NCBI GenBank assembly: GCA_934623575.1
Contig: CAKTVL010000005.1
Span: 13,796 to 77,795, forward strand
Origin: an uncultured Oscillospiraceae bacterium
GTDB taxonomy: Bacteria > Bacillota > Clostridia > Oscillospirales > Oscillospiraceae
Direction: 5' to 3'
Length of the DNA: 64,000 nt
Part shown: in pieces, positions 1 through 8,722 of the stretch
How the letters are laid out: each line of letters starts with the position of its first letter
Numbering within the stretch: the first letter of the stretch is position 1
Program-made: the position numbers and the translations under genes
Notes under the pieces: model-generated
Database searches by the model: none
The model's input: the letters and a program-made list of their open reading frames with translations, nothing else
What the model was told of the DNA's origin: nothing

Positions 1-135
1 CGAAAACAGGACTTTTTTCTTTGCTTTTTCGGCCGCTAAAATGCACAGAGATCGGCAGGCAGAAACGCTATAGAATGCTCGTTTATTTCGTTATTATCAC
101 CAAAGATGCGCCCGCTTTTTGATAGATATTATTTA

Positions 136-164
136 TTGCGGGGCGCTTGTATCCGTGCTATACT
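136..164 (+). promoter_or_regulatory. sigma-A-type promoter of the nucleoside/ribose operon
   Basis: TTGCGG (136-141) and TATACT (159-164) are separated by 17 bp and lie about 45 bp upstream of the regulator start codon. The -10 is near consensus and the -35 is weak, as expected for a controlled promoter. Confidence 0.55.
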
Positions 165-182
165 AAGAGAAAAAAGTTTTAG

Positions 183-194
183 GAAAATGTTTTC
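183..194. promoter_or_regulatory. candidate operator for the LacI-ribokinase fusion
   Basis: GAAAATGTTTTC is an inverted repeat (GAAAA/TTTTC) between the promoter and the ribosome binding site. LacI-family operators are short palindromes of this kind, usually with a central CG; here the centre is TG. Autoregulation by the first gene product is the natural reading, but it is inference. Confidence 0.4.
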
Positions 195-208
195 GCCGGA
201 GGGTGCAC

Positions 209-2083
209 ATGACCATACACGAGCTTGCGCAGTTGGCGGGCGTCTCGATCTCGACGGTCTCTAAGGTGATGAACAACCGGGATGCCGGGATCAGCGCAGA
301 AACGAAGCAGAAGATCCAGCGTTTGGCAAAGCAATATAACTATGTACCCTACGGCACAAAGGTCAACAGCGGACCATCGCACCTGGTGGGCATATTGATG
401 GGCCAGGACACAAATTACGCGCTGCTGACAGGCATTCTGCAGCAGGTCCGCAGCCGGGGCTACAGTGCCATCGTCTGCAACTGCGCCGCAGCGGACGAGG
501 AGCTCCAGAACTACGAGGTACTGCTGTCACATCATGTTGACGGCCTGATCTGGAGCCGCGGCAGTGACTCCGCAGCAAGAGAGCGGCTGCTCTCTGACTG
601 CAGCATACCCTATGTTCTGCTGGACGAGGAATTGCCGGAGGAGCAGGGGTGCTTCTTCTCTTACCGTCAGCTGGCCTATGAAGCGGCGCAGAAGCTGGCG
701 GAGGCCGGTCACCGCAAGATCGCCTGTGTGTTTGGGCAGACAGACGCCGTCAGCGAGCGCATCTGCGATGGTGTCAGGAAGTGCCTGCAGGCGTATGGCA
801 CGCAGGTGGGCGACGACAGCTTCGTGCCGGCAGCTCGCTGCGACGCGGCCTGGCTGCAAAGCCACACGGCGGTGATCTGCGCGGATCACCCATCCACCAG
901 CGCCGTCGCAGAGCTGGCGCACGGGATCGGTCTGAGAATACCGCAGGACCTGTCCATGATCACACTGTGCCAAGAACCGTGGAAGATCGACGGCGCGCCC
1001 ATCACGCAGCTGAAAAAGCCCTATGAGGCGTTTGGCATCTACGCAGCGGACAGCATCGTGGATCGGATAGAGGGAAGGCCGCATACGGCGCCATTTCACG
1101 CCCCGGCCCTGTTCGATGCGTCAGAGAGCATCCTGCCTCCGAAGCACGAGCGAAAGCAGATCGTGGTGGTGGGCGCGGCAAATATCGACACGCTGATCTC
1201 CGTAGACCACCCTCTGGAGGTGGGCAAGACCATCGGCATCCGGCACCGGGCGATCATGCCCGGCGGGAAGGGCCTCAACCAAGCCATCGGAGTGGCCCGC
1301 CTGGGCGCCGCCGTCCGGCTGGTGGCCTCACTGGGCCGGGATTACGACGGCCACAGGATATTGGATTACCTCCACGAAAACCGGATAAGCACCGACGCCT
1401 GCCTGCTGCACGACAACACGCCCACCGGGCATGCGTATGTCTATATCCAAAAGGATGCCGCCTCCAGCATTTCCGTCTACGACGGGGCCAACGGGCTGCT
1501 GTGCGCAGATGATCTGGAGCGGAACCGGCAGCTGTTTGAGGGCGCGTCCTATTGCCTGCTGCAGACGGAGATTGACCAGAGCACCGCTCTTTACGCAGCC
1601 AAAATAGCCCACGAGCACGGCGTAAGGGTCATCCTCAAGCCCTGCGTGGTGGAGGCGCTTGACCCGGCCTGGAGCGGCCTGGCGGACATTCTTGTGCCCA
1701 ACAGCAAGGAAGCGGAGAAGCTGCTCCCGGGCTGCGGGACCCCCGAAGAACAGCTGGTCGAGTTCGCTTCACGAGGCTTCCGGACCGTTATCATCACCCG
1801 CGACGAACAGGGGTGCCTCCTGCTGCACGACGGCGCGCGCTACCGCTTCCCGGCAGCCCGGGTCGCCGCCGTGGATACGACGGGTGCGGCGGACGGCTTT
1901 ATTGCGGCGCTGGCCGTCTATCTGGCGCAGGGAGCGTCATTGCTCACGGCGATCCCGTATGCCAACTGTGCGGGGGGGCTGTCCACCACCCGGTACGGCG
2001 TACCGCCGGCGCTTGTAGGCCGCGACGAGCTGGAAATATACTATTCAGAGCATCAGAAAGAGCTCCAAGGTGTTGAACTATGA
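209..2083 (+). CDS. LacI-type transcriptional regulator fused to a ribokinase domain
   Basis: This 624-residue protein has three parts. Residues 1-50 are a LacI helix-turn-helix (LAQLAGVSISTVSKVMN). Residues of about 58-310 form the periplasmic-binding-protein-like effector domain. From about 315 a full PfkB/ribokinase domain follows (VVVGAANIDTLISV, PGGKGLNQAIGVARLG, and VDTTGAADGF with the catalytic Asp; the usual GAGD reads GAAD). ATG 209 is chosen because GGAGGG at 198-203 sits 5 nt upstream, while GTG 203 overlaps it. The stop overlaps the next gene by ATGA. The fusion probably represses the operon in response to a pentose or nucleoside and may also phosphorylate, or only sense, ribose. 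Whether the kinase domain is active cannot be told from sequence. Confidence 0.88.
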   Translation: MTIHELAQLAGVSISTVSKVMNNRDAGISAETKQKIQRLAKQYNYVPYGTKVNSGPSHLVGILMGQDTNYALLTGILQQVRSRGYSAIVCNCAAADEELQNYEVLLSHHVDGLIWSRGSDSAARERLLSDCSIPYVLLDEELPEEQGCFFSYRQLAYEAAQKLAEAGHRKIACVFGQTDAVSERICDGVRKCLQAYGTQVGDDSFVPAARCDAAWLQSHTAVICADHPSTSAVAELAHGIGLRIPQDLSMITLCQEPWKIDGAPITQLKKPYEAFGIYAADSIVDRIEGRPHTAPFHAPALFDASESILPPKHERKQIVVVGAANIDTLISVDHPLEVGKTIGIRHRAIMPGGKGLNQAIGVARLGAAVRLVASLGRDYDGHRILDYLHENRISTDACLLHDNTPTGHAYVYIQKDAASSISVYDGANGLLCADDLERNRQLFEGASYCLLQTEIDQSTALYAAKIAHEHGVRVILKPCVVEALDPAWSGLADILVPNSKEAEKLLPGCGTPEEQLVEFASRGFRTVIITRDEQGCLLLHDGARYRFPAARVAAVDTTGAADGFIAALAVYLAQGASLLTAIPYANCAGGLSTTRYGVPPALVGRDELEIYYSEHQKELQGVEL

Positions 2084-2976
2084 AGATACTTGTGCTTGGC
2101 TCCATGAATATCGACAAGATCTATCACGTCCACGATTTCGTGAAGTCAAAGGAAACGATACATGTGTGCTCCCTGGACACGTCCTTTGGCGGAAAGGGCT
2201 TCAACCAGGCCATCGCGCTGGCCCGCGCAGGCAGCGCGGCAGCATTTGCCGGCATCATCGGCGCCGATGGTGAGCGCTTTGCGGAATTGCTGGCCTGCGA
2301 GGGCATCGACACCACACATCTCAAGCGCTCCTCCTCCGCCAACGGCCATACCATCATCCAGGTCAACGACGCGGGCGAGAACTGCATCATGGTAGCCGCC
2401 GGCGCCAACGCGGAGACGGATGAGACGTATATCCGCAGCGTCCTCTCGCAGACCGCGCCGGGCGATTGGGTACTATTGCAGAATGAGATCGCCAACGTGG
2501 ACTATGCCATTGAGCTTTCCCATGCATGCGGCCTGCATATCGCGCTGAACCCGTCCCCCTTCGAGGAAAAGCTCACCCACTACGCGCTGGACAAGGTCCA
2601 GCTGCTGCTGGTGAACGAGATCGAGGGCGCAGGTCTGACCGCTACCGACGACCCCACCCGGATGCTCCGCGCCTTGCGGCAGCGATACCCGCAGGCCGGC
2701 GTCCTGCTCACCTTAGGCGAGCGCGGCGCCCTGTTTGCGGATACATCCGGCGCGGAATACCGCACGGACAGCGTGCCGTGCACCGTGTGCGATACCACGG
2801 CTGCCGGCGACACTTTCACCGGCTATTTCCTGACGGAATACCTGCGGAGCGGAGATGCGGCGGCAGCGCTGGCCATCGCGGCCACGGCCAGCTCGATCGC
2901 CGTATCGCGCCCCGGTGCGGCCGCGTCGATCCCCGTCCGGTCGGAGGTGCTGGCGTGTCTCGATACACGCCGCTGA
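2080..2976 (+). CDS. rbsK: ribokinase / PfkB-family sugar kinase
   Basis: The 298-residue length and motifs are those of ribokinase: N-terminal VLGSMNIDKIYHV, the substrate loop FGGKGFNQAIALARAG, and the C-terminal anion-hole/catalytic segment DTTAAGDTFTGYF with its catalytic Asp. Family members transfer phosphate from ATP to ribose (or a related sugar or nucleoside) in the cytosol. The start codon overlaps the stop of the regulator-kinase fusion (ATGA), implying translational coupling. A second PfkB domain directly after the first suggests that one may be regulatory. Ribose from the nucleoside hydrolase at the operon end is the likely substrate; ribokinase against another PfkB sugar kinase is not fully settled by sequence. 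Confidence 0.85.
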   Translation: MKILVLGSMNIDKIYHVHDFVKSKETIHVCSLDTSFGGKGFNQAIALARAGSAAAFAGIIGADGERFAELLACEGIDTTHLKRSSSANGHTIIQVNDAGENCIMVAAGANAETDETYIRSVLSQTAPGDWVLLQNEIANVDYAIELSHACGLHIALNPSPFEEKLTHYALDKVQLLLVNEIEGAGLTATDDPTRMLRALRQRYPQAGVLLTLGERGALFADTSGAEYRTDSVPCTVCDTTAAGDTFTGYFLTEYLRSGDAAAALAIAATASSIAVSRPGAAASIPVRSEVLACLDTRR

Positions 2977-3030
2977 AGGAGACTAATTTTGCAGATCGCA
3001 GATTAGATAAAACACAAAAGGAGAAAGAAC

Positions 3031-4335
3031 ATGAAAAAGTGTATCAGCATGCTGCTTGCCCTGGTGCTGGCCGTGTCGATGCTGGCCGGCTGCGGCAGCA
3101 AGGACAACGCGTCCAAGTCCGACACAGGCAGCGACGGAAAGACCATCCGCGTTTTGACCCACATGGACGGCAGCTTCAATGCGGTCAAGGATGCCTTTGA
3201 GCAGGCCACCGGCATCAAGCTGGAGATCGACGTCTGCTCCTATGAGGAGCTGAACGACCAGTACGAGGTGCTGCTGAGCTCCAAGTCCAGCGAGTACGAC
3301 GTGATCTGCCCGGACGGCCCCAACGTAGCCGCGTATGTGAGCAGAGGGTACATCGCACCGCTGAACGAGTATTTCACCAACGATGAGATCAACGCCTTCA
3401 GCGAGGCGCTGGTGGCGCAGGGCACCGTGGACGGCACGTTCTATGCCGCGCCTCTGGGCGACAGCTGCACGGTCATGTATTTCAACAAGGACCTGCTGAA
3501 GGAAGCCGGCGTGGAGTGGGATTTCGACCAGTATGACGGCGTGAATTCCCGCATCACCTGGGAGAAGGTCATCGAGCTGGCCACCGAGGTGACCGCGAAG
3601 CTGGATCCGGACGGCTCCAAGGGCATCACCCCCGTGGAATTCGGCCAGGCCAGCCAGGTCTACATGATGAACGTGCTGCCCAACAGCCTGGGCGGGAAGA
3701 ACATCAGCGATGACGGCCTGAGCGTGGACGGCATCCTGAACAGCGAAGCGTGGACCCAGGCGCTGACCTGGTACCAGGACAACGTGAACAAGGGCGTTTT
3801 CTCCCGCGGCATCAGCGGCATGGACGGCTACAACAACTTCTACGCCGGTAAGTCCGTGTTCATCCTGATGACCACCGACTCCTACAACTACGCGCTGTAC
3901 GGCGGCATGACCCCCGAAAACATGGGCTACACCTATCAGCCCTGCTTCGAGGGCCACGAGGACCAGGTCGCCACTGCCTGCGGCAACTGGACCTGCGCAG
4001 TGAACGCCTATTCCGAGAACAAGGCCGAGGCGGCCGAGTTCGTCAAGTGGATCACCTACGGCGAGGGCAACGATCTGTTCCTGACCTCCGAGAGCATGGT
4101 GCCGAACATGGCCAGCCGCTACACGGACGCGCTCATCGAGAAGGTCCCCACCCTGGCCATGGCCCGCGTGGAGTCCGGCGTCACCTCCGTGGTCCGCGCT
4201 GTGACCCCCGGCTTTAACGAGTACGCCAATGCCGTGGGCACCATGTGGGAGGACATCCGCAACGGCGCAGATATCCAGTCCACCGTGGCCAGCACCATCA
4301 GCGAGCTGGACAGCGCCCTGGAATACTACAAATAA
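3031..4335 (+). CDS. ABC transporter substrate-binding lipoprotein (CUT1-like)
   Basis: A 434-residue extracellular solute-binding protein. The signal peptide ends in the lipobox LAGC with Cys21 as lipidation site, followed by a flexible Ser/Asp/Gly/Lys segment and a family-1 binding-protein fold (IRVLTHMDGSFNAVKDAFEQ, and EYDVICPDGPNVAAYV near residue 90). It would be anchored on the outer face of the membrane and hand ligand to the two permeases encoded next. AAAGGAG lies just upstream of the ATG. A strong 15-bp hairpin follows the gene, as is common after binding-protein genes that need higher expression than their permeases. The ligand is inferred to be a nucleoside or ribose-containing compound from the operon, not from the protein itself. 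Confidence 0.88.
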   Translation: MKKCISMLLALVLAVSMLAGCGSKDNASKSDTGSDGKTIRVLTHMDGSFNAVKDAFEQATGIKLEIDVCSYEELNDQYEVLLSSKSSEYDVICPDGPNVAAYVSRGYIAPLNEYFTNDEINAFSEALVAQGTVDGTFYAAPLGDSCTVMYFNKDLLKEAGVEWDFDQYDGVNSRITWEKVIELATEVTAKLDPDGSKGITPVEFGQASQVYMMNVLPNSLGGKNISDDGLSVDGILNSEAWTQALTWYQDNVNKGVFSRGISGMDGYNNFYAGKSVFILMTTDSYNYALYGGMTPENMGYTYQPCFEGHEDQVATACGNWTCAVNAYSENKAEAAEFVKWITYGEGNDLFLTSESMVPNMASRYTDALIEKVPTLAMARVESGVTSVVRAVTPGFNEYANAVGTMWEDIRNGADIQSTVASTISELDSALEYYK

Positions 4336-4388
4336 GCCGGAGCATACTGCTTTTCCCGGCACGGTCATTCGAATTTGCAAGACGGACA

Positions 4389-4424
4389 CTGTGCGGCACA
4401 GGCCTTTGTGCCTGTGCCGCACAG
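4389..4424 (+). terminator. intra-operon hairpin between binding protein and permeases
   Basis: A perfect 15-bp stem (CTGTGCGGCACAGGC, 4389-4403, with its complement at 4410-4424) closes a 6-nt loop and has no T-tract. It probably stabilises the 3' end of the binding-protein mRNA or attenuates read-through rather than ending transcription. Confidence 0.6.
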
Positions 4425-4456
4425 GTGCTATCATACGGTGATGGGATAACGGTGTC

Positions 4457-5326
4457 ATGACTATGTTACAAACAAAAACCAGCCATTCGTGGAAAAAACA
4501 GCTTCCGTATATGCTGATCCTGCCGGCGCTGCTGTTTGCGCTGGTCTATCGCATTTACCCGATCTTCTACTCATTCTACCGGGCCTTCCACTACAAGGGC
4601 GAGCTGTCGCTGCAGACGTATATCAACCTCTTCAATGATACTAATTTCTGGTCGTCCTTCTGGATCACGATCAAGATGAACCTGATCATGATCCCCCTGC
4701 AGATCGTTATTTCTTTTATTTTGGCACTTCTGGTCAATGCTTCGCTGCGCGGGATAGGCGTTTTCCGCAGCCTGTATTATCTGCCGGTCACTATCTCCAT
4801 GCCAGTGGCCGCCATCTGCTGGAGCATGATCTTAAATTATAACAGCGGCGTGGTCAACAGCCTGCTGACCAGCCTGTTCGGCGTCCAGCAGCAGGGCTTT
4901 TTCAACGACGCGAGCCAGGCCCTCTGGTGTGTGATCCTGCTGTGCACCTGGAAGGGTTGCGGATACTGGATGATGTTCTTTTTGGCCGGGCTGAAGGGCA
5001 TTGACCCCTCGCTCTACGAGGCCGCGACCATGGACGGCGCAGGCTTCTTCCGCCGGCTGTTCAGCATCACCATCCCCATGCTGCGCAAAACGACGCTATT
5101 CGTAACGGTGGCGAATACGTCCATCAACCTGCTGCTTTTCGCCCCGATGATGCTGATCACCGGCGGCGGCCCCAGCGGGACCACCAACGTGCTGATGTAC
5201 GAGGCCTACAAGCAGGCCTTCAAGTACGGCAACTACGACAAGGGCTCCGCGATCACCAGCATACTGGTCGTGCTGATCCTGGTGGTGGTATTCCTGCAGT
5301 TCAGGCTGATGGATGAGAAAGATTGA
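4457..5326 (+). CDS. ABC sugar-type transporter permease (MalF-like)
   Basis: A 289-residue inner-membrane permease with six hydrophobic segments and the EAA loop near residue 190 (LYEAATMDGAGFFRRLFSITIP), which in this family docks on the ATPase. The N-terminal QLPYMLILPALLFALVYRIYP is typical of UgpA/MalF-type subunits. Shine-Dalgarno pairing is weak (GGATAACGG), so ATG 4463 is an alternative start. It forms a heterodimer with the next gene product. No ATP-binding subunit is encoded in the operon, so an MsmK/UgpC-type ATPase from elsewhere must serve it. Confidence 0.88.
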   Translation: MTMLQTKTSHSWKKQLPYMLILPALLFALVYRIYPIFYSFYRAFHYKGELSLQTYINLFNDTNFWSSFWITIKMNLIMIPLQIVISFILALLVNASLRGIGVFRSLYYLPVTISMPVAAICWSMILNYNSGVVNSLLTSLFGVQQQGFFNDASQALWCVILLCTWKGCGYWMMFFLAGLKGIDPSLYEAATMDGAGFFRRLFSITIPMLRKTTLFVTVANTSINLLLFAPMMLITGGGPSGTTNVLMYEAYKQAFKYGNYDKGSAITSILVVLILVVVFLQFRLMDEKD

Positions 5327-5337
5327 GGTGATCCTGC

Positions 5338-6177
5338 GTGAGAAAGAAAAGTTGGAAAACCGTGCTGCTGATCATCACCCTGCTGGTCATCCTGGTGCTG
5401 GCGCTGTTCCCCATCCTGTATCCGCTGATGTCCTCCTTCCGGACGGACAAGGAGATCTACGAATATTCGATGCCCTTCCAGCTGCATACGCTCTGGCCGG
5501 TCAGCTGGACGCTGGACAACTACAAGCTGCTGTTTACCGAGTACCATTTCGGCCGCTATCTGCTGAACACGCTGTTCGAGATCGGCGTCATCATCCCGCT
5601 GACGATCCTGATCTGCTCGCTGGCGGCGTTTGCCTTCACCTTTTACAATTTCCGCGGCAAGAAGGCCCTGTTTGCCCTGTTTATGGTGACCTTCATGATC
5701 CCGGCAGAGTCCATCGCCCTGCCCATGTACCAGCTGGTAAACAGCATGCACATGGTCAACACCTACTGGGCGCTGATCCTGCCGGCGCTGGCCAACGGCC
5801 TTACGCTGTTCATGTTCACCCAGTCCTTCCGCGACATACCGCCCAGCCTGCTGGAGGCCGCGCGGATCGACGGCGGCGGCTGGTGGACCTGCTACTGGCA
5901 GGTGGTGATGCCGCTGTCCAAGGCGATCATCGTGGCCATGTGCCTGATGACCTTCGTCAACGAGTGGAACAACTACCTCTGGCCGCTTCTGGTGGCACGG
6001 TTGGATAATGTAAAGACCGTCACCATCGCGATCTGCGCCTTCAAGGAGGAGAATGTGACCCACTGGAGCATGATCTACGCCAGCTCCATGTTCTCAGCGC
6101 TGCTGCCCATCTGTATCTTCCTCCCCTTCCAGAAATATTTCGTGCAGGGCATCACCAGCAGCGGCGTTAAGGGCTGA
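5338..6177 (+). CDS. ABC sugar-type transporter permease (MalG-like)
   Basis: A 279-residue permease partner with six membrane segments and the EAA loop LLEAARIDGGGWWTCYWQVV (about residues 175-195). The GTG start at 5338 is supported by GAGGTG at 5325-5330, seven bases upstream, and the gene begins 11 bp after the previous stop. It belongs to the CarB/MalG branch of CUT1 importers. Together with the preceding permease and the binding lipoprotein it makes an importer lacking only its ATPase. Confidence 0.88.
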   Translation: MRKKSWKTVLLIITLLVILVLALFPILYPLMSSFRTDKEIYEYSMPFQLHTLWPVSWTLDNYKLLFTEYHFGRYLLNTLFEIGVIIPLTILICSLAAFAFTFYNFRGKKALFALFMVTFMIPAESIALPMYQLVNSMHMVNTYWALILPALANGLTLFMFTQSFRDIPPSLLEAARIDGGGWWTCYWQVVMPLSKAIIVAMCLMTFVNEWNNYLWPLLVARLDNVKTVTIAICAFKEENVTHWSMIYASSMFSALLPICIFLPFQKYFVQGITSSGVKG

Positions 6178-6197
6178 CCGCGTTGGAGGAACAGAGA

Positions 6198-6848
6198 ATG
6201 AAAGGTCTGTTTCGTGCGGACGGCCCGCTTGTAGAGAGCCTGGGGAAGGCGGCGGACGCGGTCCTTCTGAGTCTCAGCTGGCTTTTGGCCAGCCTGCCGG
6301 TGGTGACGATGCTCCCGGCCGCGGCGGCGCTCTACCGCACGGCGCTGCTCTGCCTGCGCGGAGAGCAGGCCCACGCTCTCCGCACCTTCTGGCGCCGCTT
6401 TCGTCAAGAGCTTCGCGGCGGCTTTGTGCCCAGTCTCAGCGCAGCCGCCTTCACGCTGCTCAATGCGCTCTGGTACACGTTTTCCGGCCGCTTTATGCCG
6501 GAGGGCGAGGGGCTGGTGTACCTGATCATCTCCCGGACGCTGCTCCTTGTGCAGCTGCTGGGCAGCGTGTTCCTGATCCCGCTCTTTGCATCGCGGAGCA
6601 TGGGCACACCGGCATATTGGAAAAACGCTTACTACCTGGCCCTGCGGCAGCTGCCGCGGACACTGGGCGGCGTGCTGCTGTTCGCGGCGGCGGGGCTGGC
6701 GCTCATCATCCTTCCCCCGCTGCTTCTGGTGGTCCCGGCAGCGACAGCCGTCCTGCATACATATATCGCAGACCCGGTCATGGCCGCCTTTTTACCGGAT
6801 ACCGACCGAGCTGCAGAAGAGGAGGCACATTTGCATGAGCAGAGCTGA
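6198..6848 (+). CDS. YesL-like (DUF624) membrane protein
   Basis: A 216-residue protein with about five hydrophobic segments, beginning MKGLFRADGPLVESLGKAAD. The pattern of an early helix with SWLLASLPVVTMLPAAAALY matches the DUF624/YesL family, which is found beside CUT1 importers in Firmicutes and has no proven function. ATG 6198 is preferred because GGAGGA (6185-6190) lies seven bases upstream; the earlier TTG at 6183 overlaps it. The end overlaps the nucleoside hydrolase gene by 14 bp. Confidence 0.7.
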   Translation: MKGLFRADGPLVESLGKAADAVLLSLSWLLASLPVVTMLPAAAALYRTALLCLRGEQAHALRTFWRRFRQELRGGFVPSLSAAAFTLLNALWYTFSGRFMPEGEGLVYLIISRTLLLVQLLGSVFLIPLFASRSMGTPAYWKNAYYLALRQLPRTLGGVLLFAAAGLALIILPPLLLVVPAATAVLHTYIADPVMAAFLPDTDRAAEEEAHLHEQS

Positions 6849-7905
6849 AATGACCGCGGAGCGGCGAAGCGCGCTGCTGTACCCGCCCGCCGGGCAGATA
6901 CGGCTGGTGATCGACTCTGATGCCAAAAATGAGGTCGATGACCAGTTCGCCATCGCGTGGGCGCTGCGCAGCACGGAGCGCTTTCGCGTAGAGGCTGTCT
7001 ATGCGGCGCCCTTCGCCCACGACTGCTTCCGGCAGTTTGACCAGTCCGAGGAGGCCCTATCGCAGTCCGCGTCCGCGGTGGGACATTCTGCCGGGCCTGC
7101 GGACGGGATGGAGCAGAGCTATCAGGAGATACTGCGGCTGTTTGCGCTGCTGGGCGAGCCCACGGAGGGCCGCGTGTACCGCGGCTCCGCGCGCTATATC
7201 GAGCAGGACGGCGTGCCGGTGGACAGTGAGGCGGCCCGCGACCTCGTCCGCCGCGTCCACGCATCGCCGGATCCCCTCTATGTGGCGGCCATCGGCGCGG
7301 CCACCAACGTGGCCTCCGCCATCCTCCTGGACCCCACCATCATAGAGAACATGGTCGTCGTCTGGCTGGGCGGCAATGCGCTGGGCTTTGGCCAGGGCAT
7401 CGAGTTTAATCTGATCCAGGACAGGCGTGCCGCCCAGGTGCTGTTCGACAGCGGCGTACCGCTGATCTGGGTGCCGTGCTTGAACGTGGCATCGCTGCTG
7501 TCGGTATCGGAGTGCGAGCTGCGCCATATGCTGCTGAACACGACGCCTATCGGGGATTATCTGGCCAAAACGGTGCTCGCTGCCTTTTCCGATCCCTTGA
7601 GCGACATAGCCTTTATGAAGCTGAACCGCAGCAGCAACCTGCGGAGCAACAGCGACGAGCCGGGAGCATACCTGGCACAGTTCAAAACCGAGCACGTCGC
7701 ATGGAGCCGGATCATCTGGGATATTGCCACCATCGCTGTACTCAAAAATCCCAATTGGACGCCTTCCAAGCTTGTGCCGTCGCCTGTTCTGCGGAAAGAT
7801 CTCACCTGGGACACCACAGACCAGTCGCGGCCCATGATCCGCATGGTGACACATTGCTACCGTAATATGGTGTTCGGCGACCTTTTCGATACCCTGACGA
7901 AATAG
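6835..7905 (+). CDS. inosine-uridine-type nucleoside hydrolase
   Basis: A 356-residue enzyme of the nucleoside hydrolase family, which cleaves the N-glycosidic bond of ribonucleosides to ribose and a free base using a Ca2+ held by an N-terminal Asp cluster. That cluster is visible as DSDAKNEVDDQFAIAWAL (residues about 24-41), a variant of DxDPGxDD seen in a clostridial subgroup. Further motifs are VAAIGAATNVASAI and VVVWLGGNALGFGQG. The ATG at 6835 is set by GGAGG at 6821-6825; the open frame extends further upstream inside the DUF624 gene but without a start signal. Its product ribose would feed the ribokinases at the head of the operon. Substrate base specificity is not readable. Confidence 0.85.
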   Translation: MSRAEMTAERRSALLYPPAGQIRLVIDSDAKNEVDDQFAIAWALRSTERFRVEAVYAAPFAHDCFRQFDQSEEALSQSASAVGHSAGPADGMEQSYQEILRLFALLGEPTEGRVYRGSARYIEQDGVPVDSEAARDLVRRVHASPDPLYVAAIGAATNVASAILLDPTIIENMVVVWLGGNALGFGQGIEFNLIQDRRAAQVLFDSGVPLIWVPCLNVASLLSVSECELRHMLLNTTPIGDYLAKTVLAAFSDPLSDIAFMKLNRSSNLRSNSDEPGAYLAQFKTEHVAWSRIIWDIATIAVLKNPNWTPSKLVPSPVLRKDLTWDTTDQSRPMIRMVTHCYRNMVFGDLFDTLTK

Positions 7906-8003
7906 CTTTCACCTCGCCAAAAGAACGGTATCCCCTCCCTCAAATAACCGGTATCTCCCATTCGAAATGATTTAGAGTATAAAAGCACCCTTGTATGTTC
8001 TTA

Positions 8004-8033
8004 GGAGCGGCGTGACTTCGGTCACGCCGCTCC
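8004..8033 (+). terminator. hairpin after the nucleoside operon
   Basis: A perfect 13-bp stem (GGAGCGGCGTGAC with its complement) closed by a TTCG tetraloop lies about 100 bp past the last operon gene. No T-tract follows, so it may be an mRNA 3'-end barrier rather than a classical intrinsic terminator. Confidence 0.6.
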
Positions 8034-8044
8034 CTTCAGCATCA

Positions 8045-8073
8045 TTGACAGAAGCTGCATGGCAACGTATAAT
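8045..8073 (+). promoter_or_regulatory. consensus promoter of the papain-like gene
   Basis: TTGACA (8045-8050) and TATAAT (8068-8073) are both perfect consensus hexamers, exactly 17 bp apart, about 100 bp upstream of the coding sequence. Confidence 0.75.
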
Positions 8074-8173
8074 CATGTCGTAAAGCTTAGCTTTTGGGCA
8101 GAGATCATTTGCCGGCAGCTTGACGCTTCATGCCGGTCCTGTACATTTCAATGCTACGAAGGGGATGTCATTT

Positions 8174-8722
8174 GTGAAGCGCATTTATATACTCCTCTCG
8201 CGCCCGAATTCATTCGTTTCAAGCCTGATAGCATTCTTCACGCATACCGAATATTCGCATGTCTCCATAGCTTATGACCGCGAGCTTCGCAGTCTGTGCA
8301 GCTTCGCGCGGAGATACCGCCTCCCCTTACCCGGAGGGCTCGTTGCCGAAAACGAAAACGGCGTGCTTCGAGGGGCACTCAGAAACGCCAATTGCGTCAT
8401 CCTCTCCGCGTCTGTTTCCGACGGCAGATTCGATGCCTTTCGCTCCCGGATAGATACCATGCTTTCGAACCGTGATACCTATCACTATTTTTTGCGCGGG
8501 CTTTTCTTCTGCTGTCTCGGCATCGAATCGCACCGCGAAAACCACTATCTCTGCTCGCAGTTCGTCGCCGAGCTGCTAAGCTATGCGGGGATCCCCGGGA
8601 TACCAAAGCCGCCGTCGCTGATGAAGCCGCTGGACTTTCTGAAAATACCCGGCCTTGATCGCGTATACACCGGTGTCCTGTGCGCGTATTTATCGCAAGT
8701 GTCGCAGGACGCTCGGTCCTGA
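8174..8722 (+). CDS. permuted papain-like (YiiX/YaeF-type NlpC/P60) hydrolase
   Basis: The 182-residue protein starts KRIYILLSRPNSFVSSLIAFF, then carries TEYSHVSIAYD and, after about 100 residues, HYLCSQFVAELLSYAG. This His-first, Cys-later order is the circularly permuted NlpC/P60 (papain-like) arrangement, with candidate catalytic His in SHVSI and Cys in LCSQF. Members are amidases or peptidases acting on cell wall or lipoprotein substrates. GTG 8174 is chosen because AAGGGG (8159-8164) lies nine bases upstream; ATG 8165 abuts that site. No signal peptide is evident. The stop is followed in the same frame by a broken metallophosphoesterase. Confidence 0.65.
   Translation: MKRIYILLSRPNSFVSSLIAFFTHTEYSHVSIAYDRELRSLCSFARRYRLPLPGGLVAENENGVLRGALRNANCVILSASVSDGRFDAFRSRIDTMLSNRDTYHYFLRGLFFCCLGIESHRENHYLCSQFVAELLSYAGIPGIPKPPSLMKPLDFLKIPGLDRVYTGVLCAYLSQVSQDARS

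Noticed and set aside
6586..6834. An N-terminal extension of the nucleoside hydrolase
   Set aside because: The extension overlaps the DUF624 gene, has no start signal, and homologous sequence begins at the ATG with GGAGG at 6821-6825.
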